A stretch of DNA of 64,000 nucleotides from NCBI GenBank assembly GCA_964006375.1, contig OZ023269.1, forward strand, positions 620,001-684,000, written 5' to 3'. Shown here piece by piece: positions 34,640 to 46,137 of the stretch. Numbering within the stretch: the first letter of the stretch is position 1; every line of letters begins with the position of its first letter. This DNA comes from Tillus elongatus. Taxonomy: Eukaryota > Arthropoda > Insecta > Coleoptera > Cleridae. The notes beneath the pieces were generated by a model. It was not told the DNA's origin. It ran no database searches and saw only the letters and a program-made list of their open reading frames with translations. Position numbers and translations under genes: made by a program.

Positions 34640-35735
34640 TACACCCCCCCCCCCACCTATTGTATCTAATCTGTTTTTAAAATAACTGTGCTAGGAGCTG
34701 TCATTACTTGCACGGGCAGAGCATTCCACTCGCTAAAGACCCTATTAAATAGAAATGGACTACGAATCGTTGTTCGAAATGATTCTCTTTTTAACTTGAG
34801 CGAGTGACCACGTAAGTGAATATTTGCAGCGAGTAGGAACATGTGCGAAAGATTAAATTTAATGCAGCCATGAAGTGTCTTATATGTGTAAAGCACATCA
34901 CCCCTGGCTCGTCTCTCAGAAAATTTCGATAAACCACACAGCCGCAGGCTTTCATCGTAGTTCGAACGCACAGTACCATAAAGCAGACGTGTGGCTTTAC
35001 GCTGCACGGATTGTTGGAACCTAAATGCAACATAGAACATTTGTCGGTGTTCAAAGGGAATAGCCAGTTAGTAGACCAATTAGCAACAACCGATATATCA
35101 TGCTGGCTATCACTATAGTGCGTTAAACACTTTCAGATTATCAGCGTAGAGCGTACACTCGTATTTTAACAGGCGAGGTAGGTCCGAAGTATATACAACA
35201 AACATTATAGGACCAAACACGGATTCCTGTGGTACTTCACTGAGAACAGGGCGAGACAAAGATGTAGTTTGTGCAACTCTCACGAAATAGTGGCGATCAG
35301 AAAGAAAGCTTTTGATCCGGCTCAGCACACTGCAGCGAGTACCAAAATGTTCTAATTTTAGTAGTAGACGAACAGTTTATGGCTAATGGACCTGGCTTCC
35401 GAGGTATTACAGTAATCATTACACACACACACAGTAGTTGGAAAACGATCGAATTCGTTAGAAAAATCAAAATAAAGAACATCGACTTTGTCTTTTCTAC
35501 CAAGTGATCGCGTCCAATATATAGTGACTCTGGAAATATTTGGTTAATCGGTTATGTAATATTATCTCGAAGCTCTTACCGAATATAGGAGAAATTGATA
35601 TTAACCTATAGCTACCCGGATTCAATCTGTCACCACCTTTATAAAAAGGTATTCCCTTGGACTTCTTGAAAACACAAGGATAGTAGCCAACCGTTACACA
35701 CTTAAGTAATAATAATAATAACAATAATAATCCGC
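34640..35735 (-). pseudogene. CR1-like LINE reverse transcriptase, degraded
   Basis: Minus-strand pieces in order: VFKKSKGIPFYKGGDRLNPG, then YRLISISPIFGKSFEIILHN (RT motif 1-2), MLSRIKSFLSDRHYFVRVAQ, VPQESVFGPIMFVVYTSDLP (motif 4), LYADNLKVFN, where YADD has become YADN, then RFQQSVQRKATRLLYGTVRS and RRARGDVLYTYKTLHGC, finishing RLFNRVFSEWNALPVQV-like sequence. Several frameshifts. It ends near a C10 run at 34648. Upstream endonuclease absent. Similar family type to 18480-19640 but not a close copy. Confidence 0.8.
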
Positions 35736-35751
35736 TAATGACTTAAGTATA

Positions 35752-35965
35752 AGTACAATTTGGAGAACCCAATTCATCACAATACAGTTTTTAGCCTGGC
35801 CGTCAACAAAGTTAACGTCATCAGAGGAGTGAATAAACTGATTTTAAAAACTTTATTTTTCTCTCTTACGGAGCTAACTCTGTTGGAGAAACGATCATCA
35901 GTCTAAAAACTGTATTGTGATGAATTGGGTTCGCCAAATTGTACTTATCAGTACTTATCACAGAT
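35752..35965. repeat. Small foldback MITE (~210 bp)
   Basis: GTACAATTTGGAGAACCCAA with ATCACAATACAGTTTTTA at the left is mirrored by TAAAAACTGTATTGTGATGA and TTGGGTTCGCCAAATTGTAC at the right. Related pieces occur near 5690, 17145 and 29100. Confidence 0.75.
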
Positions 35966-36283
35966 TCCAAACTTCACTCATTGACTTAAGCAGCCGAAGA
36001 GGTTCATCAAAACAAAAACAATATTAATAATTTATTTGTCTGGCCTCAGTTTCAAACAGGCTGTAGCCCAAGGACATGAAATATTTTACAAATAACTAGA
36101 ATGCTGCAACCTACTAATAACATCAAAAGCTACAACAAAATGGACTTAGAACTCACACACTAACAAAATCATCAACGGTCTTCTGAAATATCTCAACTTA
36201 ACAAAAAATCTAACAAAAAATCTATATCATTGTTATCATGAACACGGTTCACAAGCTTATTCATAAATCAAGCGATTTTTTCC
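35966..36283. other. No recognisable feature
   Basis: Unmatched sequence between a MITE and a SINE. Confidence 0.4.
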
Positions 36284-36608
36284 TTCAACGTCGGTCTATT
36301 TCCGCGACTATGGCCAATCACCGACGCCAGGGAGAAGTTTTACCTCACTATCCCGAAAATTTGGCCGAACCCCTGCTTTTCGGTAAAGAGGGTAGGGATT
36401 TTTAACGTACCCAACATCGCATGGACACGGGACCGGCGGCTTTACCTCATCCGAAGGGCGGAACGTGCAGACTTGCTCAAATACAATGTCACAACCTTGG
36501 CTAATGTTAATTTTACAAACTGAAAAAGTGAAAGGGGAACCCTGGGAATCGGACCCAGTACCCTTTGGTTCAGAGGCACATGATCTTACCACTGAACCAC
36601 TGAGGCTC
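36284..36608 (-). repeat. tRNA-derived SINE, copy 4
   Basis: Complete-looking reversed copy. Head at 36608 reads GAGCCTCAGTGGTTCAGTGG, B box region CTGGGTCCGATTCCC, body through CCGCCCTTCGGATGAG, tail GGCGTCGGTGATTGGCCATA ending ACCGACGTTGAAGG. Best copy for defining the family. Confidence 0.8.
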
Positions 36609-36792
36609 TAAGTGATTTCTTGAACATTTTCCCTGAAAATTGTATCCCAAATATTCGATATCTTCGTATAGGTATACGTGGGGATGCAAACGATACAGCA
36701 AAGTTTGAAAGATCGATGTACCGTTCAGAAAAAAACATAAAAAAACACTAAAGATCTTATTAGAAAGTACTTCCATTGCGTTGTGAATAACC

Positions 36793-36797
<5 letters not shown>

Positions 36798-36871
<74 letters not shown>
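36798..36871. repeat. (TA)n microsatellite
   Basis: Preceded by AATAACCCTGTA, a reversed CAGGGTT-type mariner end. Confidence 0.95.
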
Positions 36872-36873
<2 letters not shown>

Positions 36874-37216
36874 CATGGTTCGAAGTCAAAATCTGAGCAA
36901 AAAGGTTTCTACGAATTATTTCGAAAAATTTGAAAATAACGAAGTTATTCAGTATTTCCTCATAGTTATATTGACAAAATAAAACAATGAAATGAAATCG
37001 GTTAGATTGAAATAAGAAACATTTTAATAAGAACTGGACGTCACAACAATCCAGACAATTTAAGTGAATAAAAAATTTCAGAGCAAGTGCTCAAAAAGAT
37101 CGCCATTCCGTTATACATATTTTGCTACTCTGAATGGGATACTGCGTGTGGCGTCCAGAATGGTCCTGCCATCAATGCTTTCTACGGTAGCGATTATACG
37201 TATTTCGAACGCATCA
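36872..37216 (-). pseudogene. Mariner transposase C-terminal stub
   Basis: Minus strand from about 37216: [20 protein letters not shown], then [12 protein letters not shown], a stop, and RNGDLFEHLL, the standard mariner C-terminus followed by 3' flank. TA arrays bound it on both sides (36798-36871 and 37233-37309). Confidence 0.7.
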
Positions 37217-37228
37217 AGTGTATTGTAC

Positions 37229-37232
<4 letters not shown>

Positions 37233-37309
<77 letters not shown>
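37233..37309. repeat. (TA)n microsatellite
   Basis: Perfect array on the 5' side of the transposase stub. Confidence 0.95.
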
Positions 37310-37314
<5 letters not shown>

Positions 37315-37358
37315 TGTGGCTAATAGATTCGTCTGAAGCCATACCAAAGCTGTTTTGT

Positions 37359-37359
<1 letters not shown>

Positions 37360-37435
<76 letters not shown>
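37360..37435. repeat. (CA)n/(TA)n array
   Basis: CA repeats to about 37376 followed by TA repeats that touch AAGGTGTTCCATTTAAG. Confidence 0.95.
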
Positions 37436-37440
<5 letters not shown>

Positions 37441-37618
37441 GTTCCATTTAAGAAAATTGCATTTTCTATAATATCTCTAAAACAGGAGGCTCAATTATTG
37501 TTGTGTTATTTGACCATCTTAATTGCCCTCAGAAATGCAACCAATTTGCTAATTTGACCGACCTCGTAGCTCAAATAATAACGAAGTTAGCAATGGCTTC
37601 AATTTAGAACAGCCGTAT
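37436..37618 (+). repeat. Short mariner-terminus-like fragment between TA arrays
   Basis: AAGGTGTTCCATTTAAGAAA is a typical Tc1/mariner-like end, with CATCTTAATTGCCC and AACGAAGTTAGC further in. No coding part. Dinucleotide arrays flank both sides. Confidence 0.4.
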
Positions 37619-37636
37619 TTACACACACACACACAT

Positions 37637-37711
<75 letters not shown>
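37619..37711. repeat. (CA)n/(TA)n array
   Basis: CA repeats to about 37645, then TA repeats; followed by a MITE right end. Confidence 0.95.
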
Positions 37712-37716
<5 letters not shown>

Positions 37717-37777
37717 TGCAAAATGTGTAGATCATTTCTATGAATTTGCTACCATAAGGCACTTGCTGCGTCCAGGC
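37712..37777 (-). repeat. MITE-like right terminus
   Basis: GAATTTGCTACCATAAGGCA then CTTGCTGCGTCCAGG. Confidence 0.6.
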
Positions 37778-38689
37778 TTTTTTTTAGGAATTTCTAAATG
37801 GAAGATATTTCTGAAATTATAAAAACTGTCTCTCTAGTTACATCTGCGGCAAAAACTGATATTGATATAGAATATTGAACATTTAAACCTATCAATCGAG
37901 ATCTATTGTATTCTCATCGATATAATATAAAAACTTTCAGAGTAATAGCCTAAACATGAAAGTATTTTACCGCTTGAGAGATTGACTAACTCTTGTTTAC
38001 AAAAACTGGAAAGATAGATCAAAGGAGTCTAAAAACTTGAGATGTTCCATTGTTTAGGCTTGTTTTAGGTGATATAATATCCATGTAAATTATTTTTACA
38101 GAAATGTAAAACCAGTAAAACGTTAAAGAAAGGAAGTAAATCCACTGTGAAACTTCTTAATTTTCTTTTTACAAGTTTTTCATCAACACGGTGGACCTTT
38201 TATTTCTTTGGTGTTAAAACCCATCGCCTTATAACAAACACTATTGGGTGCAGTACTTGTTTTATTTGATGTTTGTTTTTTGTTGCGGTATATTTCTTTA
38301 CATAAAGACCTTTTATTTGTACTATTATACGCTATTTAATCGAAGATGGTGACTGGCAACATTCAGGAGATTCAATTAGAATGCCTAAACACCATAAAAT
38401 TGAACAGGTATTTAAAAAATTATGTTGTAAATACCGTTTTAACTTTTCACGTGATTGGTAAACAATAGTTTTCTATAAAACAAACTAGAATCCTGACTAT
38501 ACGCCACATCTAAATGTACAATAATCTAAAAAATTAAATCTTATAAAAATGACGGAATTCAAAGTTGCGGAACCACGCTGATCCATTTTTAATTTCAGGT
38601 GAAGAAAACTAAATGTTTTGCTTGACTGTTGATTATTCTGATGAATAAACAAATTCTGTCCGCTCTTTAATCGATTAACTATCACAGCG
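37778..38689. other. No recognisable gene
   Basis: Mixed sequence with no domain. The minus frame at 38497-38685 is unrecognised. Confidence 0.4.
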
Positions 38690-38900
38690 AAAGAAGCTGG
38701 GAGAAATTTCGTCTGGTGCTTAGAAAAAGCTCAATATTGTTAAATTTTTACAAGTTCAATCACAGTTTTAGTGCGACATTGCCTTGTTGGAACCATATAT
38801 CTAACAATGCTCTTTCATTTCATTGCACTTCATCAGCTAGACCGATTTTCGTCTTGGGCTGCCTCTTTTGATTTTCCAAAGTATGTGGCTTTCAAACGTT
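38690..38900 (-). pseudogene. Possible mariner-type transposase scrap
   Basis: Minus strand near 38800 gives IWFQQGN and, with a frame change, CRTKTVIELVKI, which resembles the WFQQDGAT.HT..VTIELL block around the second catalytic Asp. Nothing else supports it. Confidence 0.25.
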
Positions 38901-38904
38901 TTGC

Positions 38905-38929
38905 GCGCGCGCGCGTGTGTGTGTGTGTG
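38905..38929. repeat. (GC)n/(GT)n simple repeat
   Basis: GCGCGCGCGCG followed by GTGTGTGTGTGT. An ATT trinucleotide run follows at about 38955-38976. Confidence 0.9.
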
Positions 38930-39354
38930 CAATAATAATAATTGTGTGGGTGTGTTATTATTATTATTATTATTCTATTTAACGGTTCGGGATAAAAAAC
39001 GTTAACCTGAAGCTATGTTAAGAACAAATAAAACTAGTGTTCAACCGACTCAACAACAACAATAAATTATCACTAGAAAGCAAAAACTAAATCGATGCCG
39101 TGAACCCTGCAGAGATCATTATTTAAACCCCATCTAGCTTTAAACGTATCAACATTATCCCTAGCCATATACCAAGTGTATTCCTTCAGTATGCGAGATT
39201 TGAGCCTGTTTTTGTAGATGTGAACATATGGTTGGTGTTGTACATTATCCTTCAAGAAGGCTGTCATATCATTATGTACTATGCTTTTGGATAAGTTGCA
39301 CAGAACATTGTAAACTGCTGCAACAAGGCCATGGCTTGTAGGTAAAGTCCCATA

Positions 39355-41381
39355 TGCAGTGTGTAAAAGCCAAATGGAATAAATTCATTATTTCCGTTAC
39401 TGTACACTCTTATAAAAAATCCCGAAACAAGTCAAATTTAAATTATAAATTGACATTTTTCAACGTGAAAATGCGATCCCTACCTTCATCCCCCTTAGAA
39501 TGACAGGTACAACCCCCAATTTTCAAAGGGGAAGCATAGGCTTGTGATATGTCGTTTGAAAGGTCTGTTCATTCTCTATTTCAAAATGTTATCGTTTTCA
39601 AATTTATTGCAACAATTAATATAGAATAAAATAAAATCATGTGGTTACCGAAATTTGCTATAAAATACTCAAAACTTATTACAATATTGTAATTAGTATA
39701 CTCAAAACTAATTTTCCGTTTAGGTCTTGAAGATAAGAAAGTAAGCAAAAACCATAGTAATGTGCTTTTTACATTGTATCCATTAAAAATACATTAAAGA
39801 GTTTCCGAGGCAATGTTAGTTAGTTTAAAACGCCTAAGCAAATTGTTTTGTAATTGTAAGTTCTCATTTAAATCGTGAGTATTATAATTTTAGTTTGAAT
39901 TTTGTCAACTTCAATTCTGAAAAATGGTTAGATCAACGGAAATGCATAAAATAACAGTTATACAAATGATTGGTTACGGAGATAAAACCCAAACACAACA
40001 TGAAGTAACTCGCCTATTTCATGAGAAATTTCCTGATTTACCGCCTATATCCCAAGGAACAATTAGTAAAATAGAGAAGTAGTTTCGCGAGTTTGGTCAT
40101 GTAAGGCAGATAAAAAAAGCAGCCAATGCACTGAGTGATGAAATCCATTTAGATGTGATGCTTGAATTTACGGAAAACCCACATACATCGGCTAGACAGG
40201 CATCCACTACATTTAATATTAGCCATGCATCGATAGTTAACATATTAAAAGAAAATAAAATACATCCCTATAAAATGATACCTACTCAGGAGCTCATGGA
40301 AGGCGATTTTGATAGGAGAACTTATTTTTGTGAGCGAATGATGAACATGTTGGATAACAATATTATCCAATTAGAAGACGTTATGTTTTCTGATGAGCGC
40401 ACTTTTTCACTTAACGGTCATGTTAATCGGCAAAATTGTCGCTACTAGGCAACAACAAATCGTCACTGGATGAGAGAAGAACACACGCAATACCCTTAAA
40501 AGGTTAAGGTTTGGACAAGGATTGTTGGAAACCAATCATTGGTCAATTTTTTATTGAGGGTAATTTGAATGGCGATAATTATTTGTCACTACTAAAATGA
40601 TGTCATTCCAACTTTGGCAAATTTAGATCCTGATCCAGGAAACCCTCAAGTTCCAGTGAATACGATATGGTTTCAGCAGGATGGAGCACCACCACAACCA
40701 ACTCAATGTCCGGCAGTACCTCGATGCAATATTTCTCAATCGGTGGATACGGAGGCGAGGATCGATAGAATGGAAAGCACGATCACCTGATAATACCTTA
40801 TTAGATTTCTTTTTATGGGGATATGTGAAGAGCATTGTGTACAAAATATAACCTTTTGATTTAAATGACTTAAAAGAACGAATAACGCTTGCGATTAGGT
40901 CGATCACGTCTGATATGTTAAATAATGTTAGAAGACAGTTTTATTTAAGATTAGGGTGTTGCCAAGAAGTTCGCGGTGAACATTTTGAACATCTACTTCA
41001 TTGACATTCATAGTTTTTTTTTAGTGTTATACATTTTATTACATTTTGCATTACATTTTAGTTTTTTATCTTATTGTAGCGAATTTCGGTAACCACATGA
41101 TTTTATTTTTTTCTATCTTAATTGTTGCAATAAACTTGAAAACGATAGCATTTTTAAATATAGAATGATCAGACCTTTCAAACGACATATCACAAGCCTA
41201 TACTTCCCCTTTAAAAAATTGGGGGTTGTACATGTCATTCGAAGGGTGTTGAAGGTATGGATCGCATTTTCACGTTGAAAAATGTCAATTTATAATTTAA
41301 ATTTGACGTGTTTAGGGATTTTTTATAAGAATGTACAGTAACCGAAATAACGAATTTATTCCATTTGGCTTTTACACACTG
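39355..41381 (+). mobile_element. Mariner-type element, ~300 bp inverted termini, inside a LINE
   Basis: The left terminus CAGTGTGTAAAAGCCAAATG (39357 on) is mirrored at 41361-41381. The arms continue to about 39660 and 41075 with blocks such as ACGACATATCACAAGCC and CGGTAACCACATGATTTTAT. TA dinucleotides at 39353-39354 and 41382-41383 fit the TA target rule. The LINE coding sequence resumes on both sides. Confidence 0.9.
39924..41004 (+). pseudogene. Mariner transposase
   Basis: ATG at 39924: MVRSTEMHKITVIQMIGYGD, then FHEKFPDLPPISQGTISKIE and a stop at 40081. An open stretch follows with ENPHTSARQASTTFNISHAS (second HTH), TQELMEGDFDRRTYFCERMM and DVMFSDERTFSLNGHVN (first Asp). After further stops come REEHTQYP, WFQQDGAPPQP (second Asp) and frame-shifted C-terminal sequence ending FEHLLH at 41004. 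The same family as 45236-46137 (shared MIGYGDKT, DFDRRT/NFDRRT and REEHTQYP). Dead by multiple stops and indels. Confidence 0.85.
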
Positions 41382-43360
41382 TATGTCAATAACACGCAAT
41401 GGTCTGGGTAATATCCGTTGAACAAGTGAGTTGACAAAGTTCCATAGGGGAATTACTTCGGAGCATGTAATAATCATGTACAATGAGGTGGCTGTAGTTT
41501 TACACCACGGACATAAGTTTGATGTCGCTAGTCCTGCCTTGTGCAAAAATACGGGATCTGCCAGTTTATTTTTAGCAAATCTGAAGGCGACGACGGCATC
41601 ATGGTCAATCGTCGGCCTTGCTAAAATTGGATCATCTGTCCATGCACCCTTGAGTGGAGTGCTCAAAGAATAAAACCCCAATAGAGGATTATGCAGTAAT
41701 GTGCGTTTGCTCTGAACATTACACCTTACCCTTTTACTATCATGACTTTCATAAGTTACTTCAAAATATAGGCTAGATGGGCCCAGCGTGCTAACTACCG
41801 ATTTGAGAAACTTATTGGCTGTTGACCTCAAATGATTATAATTGATTTTCAAGTTACTCTTCAGTGTTATATTATAATCTGGGGTTTGTAAATCTTCAAC
41901 CGATTTCCATTCAGGTCCTGCAAAAAGATCATTAACGGTGAAAAAACCCAAGCTAAACCAAAGATTGAAGTATTTGGAATTTCCCAGATTAAGACGAGAC
42001 ATTGTTAGTGGTAATTCTTTGAACTCTGATATAGACAATGGATAATTGTTTCTCGTTAACTTTAACAAACACGTTGATTCCAATACCTCTTTTGGGAAGA
42101 CTGAAGTTATAGCTAAATGGTAAGTTAAATTATTAACAAAAACACATGCCACGATAGTCCAGCTGATCCATATGTTTTTAACAATGACTCTGTCAACAGT
42201 TTCCATTTAGAGTCCTCTAGGCAGGATAAAAACCTAAGTGCGAAAAGAATACGAAATAGTTTAATTTTGGACTTAAGATAGACTAGATCAAACCCTCCAT
42301 AGCAAACTCCGAGACAAAGATGTTGCTCTGTAACCCAGTGCTTTCTGCCAGACTAAAATATATCAATTACAAGTTTCTGTAATTTTTATATAAAGCCAGT
42401 TGGGGTTGGAAAAATCTGCAATTCGTACCATAGTTTAGGGGCGAGAAATCGATTAATCAATAGAACTCTGCGAAGAAAGAGTAGGGATTACTCTTTTCCA
42501 TTTTTCAGCTGAAATCTTTGTCGAACATTTTATCAAGATTGCCTTCGTCTGCCATATCTTCGTTGCTGCTAAATTTAATTCCAAGGATCTTTAGATCGTC
42601 AGAGGACCAACAAATGCCCAGTGGACTTTCTTTTAGACCCCTGTATGCACCAAGCCAGTGTACACTAAATTTTTGAAGGTTTAGCTGAGAACCAGAAGTG
42701 TATGAATAAATGTGATAGCAATCTAGTATCTTATCGAAGTCAATTCTGTTCGAAATTACAACGTTGACGTCATCAGCATATGCTGTAACTTTTAGATAGA
42801 TGTCTGATCTAGGAATGGGAAGTTTAGTGCCTATAAGGCGGGTTCTCAGAATAGCAAGGAAGGGCTCTATAGCAATAGTGAATAGCGGACCGGACAGAGG
42901 GCATCCTTGACGGATACCCTGGTTGATGTTAACGGGGGAAGAAAGCAAGCAACATGTTTTGATCATGCATGCAGCGTCTACATATAATAGTCTAATGTAA
43001 CTAATAAATAGTGGGCTTATCATGACTTATCTTATCTTATCTTATCAAGGGTACTTTGCTGGCCCAAAGAAATAATCTAGGCTGGAATGGCATTGAGGTT
43101 AACATAGGCAATGAGCTCCCTGTACAAGTGAAGACTATCATAAGTGGACCCCCCTGGAACACGGTAGCTTTGGTCCGGGTGTACAATATTATTAAATATC
43201 CCCGACAAAAGTACTGATACACATTTCGAAAAAATGTTGTAGTCTATCGTAAGAATTGAGATGGGTCTCCAGCTTTTTAAGATGTTGTTGTCGCCACCTT
43301 TGTATAACAATATTAGCATTCCCGTGTGTGTGTATGTGTATATGGCTCGCGGACGCCTCT

Positions 43361-44035
43361 GGCCTTTTTTTTTTTTTTTTTTCCCTCAGGGCTCGTCCGC
43401 GGCCTTGCCGCCCCGATAGCACCGCAACCCTTGGTTGATTGTGCATACCCCTAGTCTTACTCCACCCATTCCAAAATCACTGTGCCTTGAACTAGTCGGC
43501 ACAGCGATTGGTAGGGTGAAGTTTTATATTGCTCTGTCTCCGGTCTAGAGTGACCGTAGATCAGTTGTCTTTTCCGGTCCAGAGCTATACACTCGCACAA
43601 GATGTGCTGGGCTGATTCCTCCCCCTCGCCGCAGAGTCTGCATGCGAGGTCCCCTTCGAACCGCCCCATTTTATGTAGGTGTTTCTTGACGGCCATGTGT
43701 CCCGTCAAGAGACCTGTTGTGTTTCTGAGCTGTCCTCTGCTAAGGTTTAGCAGCTCCACAGCTCTCTTTGAACTGGGTCCGTCAATTATTGACTTCCCAT
43801 GTCTGAGCCCTGGACAGTCCGCCCAGTACACCTTGTGTTGGTTTCTGACCCAGGACTTAATGGCTCCCCTGGCAGTGCTCTTTGACACGCCCAGAGCCGG
43901 TTCTGGTCCCATAAATGGTTCTGCTGACCCCCTCTTTGCGAGACTGTCAGCTTCTTCATTGCCTTTGACCCCCGAGTGACCCGGCACCCAGATGAGGGTC
44001 ACCTCATTCTGCCCAGCCAGGCCTCTGGCCTTAGA
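43361..44035 (-). pseudogene. RNase H-bearing LINE, 5'-truncated copy with poly(A)
   Basis: Minus strand: the frame 44035-43457 gives LIWVPGHSGVKGNEEADSLA (RNase H C-terminal motif), GLRHGKSIIDGPSSKRAVEL, LRNTTGLLTGHMAVKKHLHK and a CRLCGEGEESAQHILCEC zinc knuckle, ending VEstop at 43457. A GC-rich 3' untranslated region follows and ends in a poly(A) of about 20 (poly-T at 43366-43385 on plus). The copy starts inside RNase H, so it is 5'-truncated. The same family at 56543-63840 is longer. RNase H suggests the I/LOA/Outcast group. Confidence 0.85.
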
Positions 44036-44124
44036 GACATGTCTCTTGGCCAGAGGTCATTTGTTCCTAAGTTAGTGCATCGTCAATGAATTATGACTGT
44101 TAGGCTAGTGAGACATAATTTAGA

Positions 44125-44310
44125 AATTTAAAAAAAGTTCGGAATGCAGCAAGTGCGTTATGGTAGTGAATTTTTATTAAATGCTTCAAATTTAAATAAC
44201 TCAATTTTATATAAAGTTAGAAAGTTGAATTGGTATGTAATAAGAACTCTCCTAAGGAAAAATATCCACCAAATTTCATTAACACATCTTTGTGACTTTC
44301 GCAGATAATA
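44125..44310 (+). repeat. MITE-like left terminus fragment
   Basis: GGAATGCAGCAAGTGCGTTA then TAGTGAATTTTTATTAAATG, as at 51001. The inner part is diverged and the copy ends at the errantivirus fragment. Confidence 0.6.
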
Positions 44311-44322
44311 AAGACCAGCCTA

Positions 44323-44601
44323 ACAACGTCAGAAACCCAACAACTATTCAGCCTACCTAAATTAGAATCCCCGAACCAAGAAGATCCAGAAATTCCCGAA
44401 AGAGTACCAGAATTAAAACTAGAAAATGTACAGCTACACAATATCGATCAAATCCAAAACCAACTTCAAACACTCAAAAGAAATATACCAGGGCCGATCA
44501 ATATGCCTATCCATCACATGAGTATATGGACCATATTATTATATGTAGCTGCACTAATTGCCACCATAACAACAGCAATGAAGATCGGGTTGAAGAAATG
44601 A
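44323..44601 (+). pseudogene. env: Errantivirus env, C-terminal fragment
   Basis: An open 92-codon stretch: TTSETQQLFSLPKLESPNQE, then LELKLENV-like and VQLHNIDQIQNQLQTLKRNI, HHMSIWTILLYVAALIATIT as the membrane segment and a short KIGLKK tail with TGA at 44599. It aligns with the last ~150 residues of the env at 57107-58787 (shared ETQQLFSLPKLE and SIWTILLY / SVWTILLY) but is clearly a different lineage. Everything upstream (surface part, fusion peptide, pol, gag) is missing. Confidence 0.85.
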
Positions 44602-44684
44602 AACAACACCAAGAAGGAAGATTTAAGAACCAGCGATACCGGACTTCCCTTGAAATTCCGGAATAAACCAAAGCTTAGTTCTTC

Positions 44685-44697
44685 AAAGAGGGGAGGA
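44685..44697 (+). promoter_or_regulatory. Polypurine tract
   Basis: AAAGAGGGGAGGA directly before the LTR start AGTAAATGG, where plus-strand synthesis is primed. Confidence 0.7.
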
Positions 44698-45052
44698 AGT
44701 AAATGGACCACCAACAAGGAGCCATTATGATAGTTGCAGACCCAGTATGCAGACACCCAAATCAACAGGATCAGAAGGCACCTGGGAAAACTGCGCAGCA
44801 AAGTGTCGGAAGCTGTGTCGACATAATAGAAGTCACCTCTAAGAACAATAGTGCTACGCCCTAGGTGACACATTATAAATAGACAACTCGCCTTCAGCGA
44901 GGCGTTCATTCTTGTTTCAAGTGTAAGACTCTACATATCGTGTATTAATATATCACACTTATGCTGCTATTTGTATTTGTCATCATTTTATATATGTTTT
45001 AATTATCTTATGTGGAAATTTGTGTTATCAATAATAAATTGTTTTAAAAATT
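44698..45052 (+). mobile_element. 3' LTR of a second errantivirus-type element
   Basis: Begins AGTAAATGGACC after the polypurine tract. It contains ACATTATAAATAGACAACTC (TATA box near 44875), an AATAATAAATTG poly(A) region near 45030 and ends about AAAAATT. No similarity to the 322 bp LTRs at 56775 and 62181. The end point is estimated from the ATT end typical of this group. Confidence 0.65.
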
Positions 45053-45235
45053 CCAACGTCTTAACCGTAAAGATAAGTCGCGAAAAGATTCTGTAGAAGT
45101 TGTTTCAATAAATCTTGGATAATTATGAACATTGTTATTGTACATTATATGTATACATTTGTTGTATGTTCAGTATTAATTATCTCTAGTATTTAGTGGA
45201 ATATCTGAGGCGTAACCGACTTAATCGCATCTTTA

Positions 45236-46137
45236 TTCTTCTTCCAAAATCAGTTAAATCGCGCGGTGTAGTTTGTATCATACTATATGATACTTTTCAC
45301 ATATCCCTATAAGAAGAAGTCTAATAGCGTAAGATCGGGTGATCGTGCTGGTAATTCTAATGATCCTGGCCTCCCTATCCACCGATTTGGAAATAGTAAA
45401 TCAAGGTACTGTCGGACTTGATCTGGTAATGTACTGGTGCTCCATCCTGCTGGCACCATATCACATTCGCTGGAACTTGTGGATTTTCTCGACCAGGATA
45501 TAAGTTTTCCAAAGTTGGCACGACATTATTTTAGAGTAGTGCTAAACAATTATCTCCATTCAAATTGACATCAATGAAAAAGGGACCAGTGACATGGTTT
45601 ATAACTACTTCTTCCCAAACATTAACCTTTTCAGGGTATTGCGTATGTTCTTCTCTCACCCAGTGTGGATTTTCTTTAGCGACAATTTTAACGATTAGCG
45701 TGGCTGTGAAGTGTAAAACTGTACTCACCAGAAAACAAAACTTGATCGACTTGGATAAGATTGTTACCTCACATTTTCATTATTTGTTCACAAAAAGACG
45801 TTCTCCTATCAAAATTGTCTTTTATGAAATCCTGAGTTTGTATTAATTTACAGGGATGCATTTTATTTTATTTTAATATTAGATTAATCAATGAATAGCT
45901 AACATCCAATGTTGTGGCTGTTTGTCGACTCTAAGCATGTGGGTTTTCCTTAAACTCAAGAATTACATTCAATTTGGTGTCCTTACTCAGTACATTAGAA
46001 GATTTTTTGGTATCTGCCTTACATGTCCAAGCTCGCGAAATTGATTTTGAATTTAACTAACTGTCGCTTGTGATATAGACGGCAAATCGAGAATTTTTTC
46101 TACAGATAGGCGAGGAACTTCGATCTGCGATCATGTT
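45236..46137 (-). pseudogene. Mariner transposase, split from its 5' end by a LINE
   Basis: Minus strand from 46137: MIGYGDKT, stop, then LPSISQATVS and FRELGHVRQ (HTH region), KDNFDRRTSFCEQIMKM, LIQVDQVLFSGEYSF (the usual SDE is SGE, first Asp lost), KENPHWVREEHTQYPEKVNV and FFIDVNLNGDNCLALL. The second-Asp block VIWCQQDGAPVHYQ lies near 45440. Same family as 39924-41004. The frame stops exactly at 46137, where a LINE begins; its inverted terminus reappears at 47765-48130. Confidence 0.8.

Larger units (their letters stand above)
39055..43325 (-). pseudogene. L1/Tx1-like LINE reverse transcriptase, split by a mariner
   Basis: Minus-strand order: MLILLYKGGDNNILKSWRPI and SILTIDYNIFSKC (43319 on), VHPDQSYRVPGGSTYDSLHL, SSPVNINQGIRQGCPLSGPL, LKVTAYADDVNVVISNRIDF with catalytic YADD near 42770, then LFLRRVLLINRFLAPKLW near 42440. 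The long frame 42206-41389 includes a zinc-knuckle-like LCPWCKTT region. The mariner at 39355-41381 then intervenes, and the reading continues at 39354 with GTLPTSHGLVAAVYNVLCNL and DMTAFLKDNVQHQPYVH. The wording of the first motifs fits the L1/Tx1 group rather than CR1. Frameshifts near 43040 and 42500 inactivate it. The 5' side is lost at about 43325, where the RNase H LINE begins. Confidence 0.8.

Noticed and set aside
43602..43979. Plus-strand frames at 43602-43979 and 62472-62834 with similar proteins
   Set aside because: Both are antisense to the RNase H LINE; the similarity reflects the shared LINE sequence.
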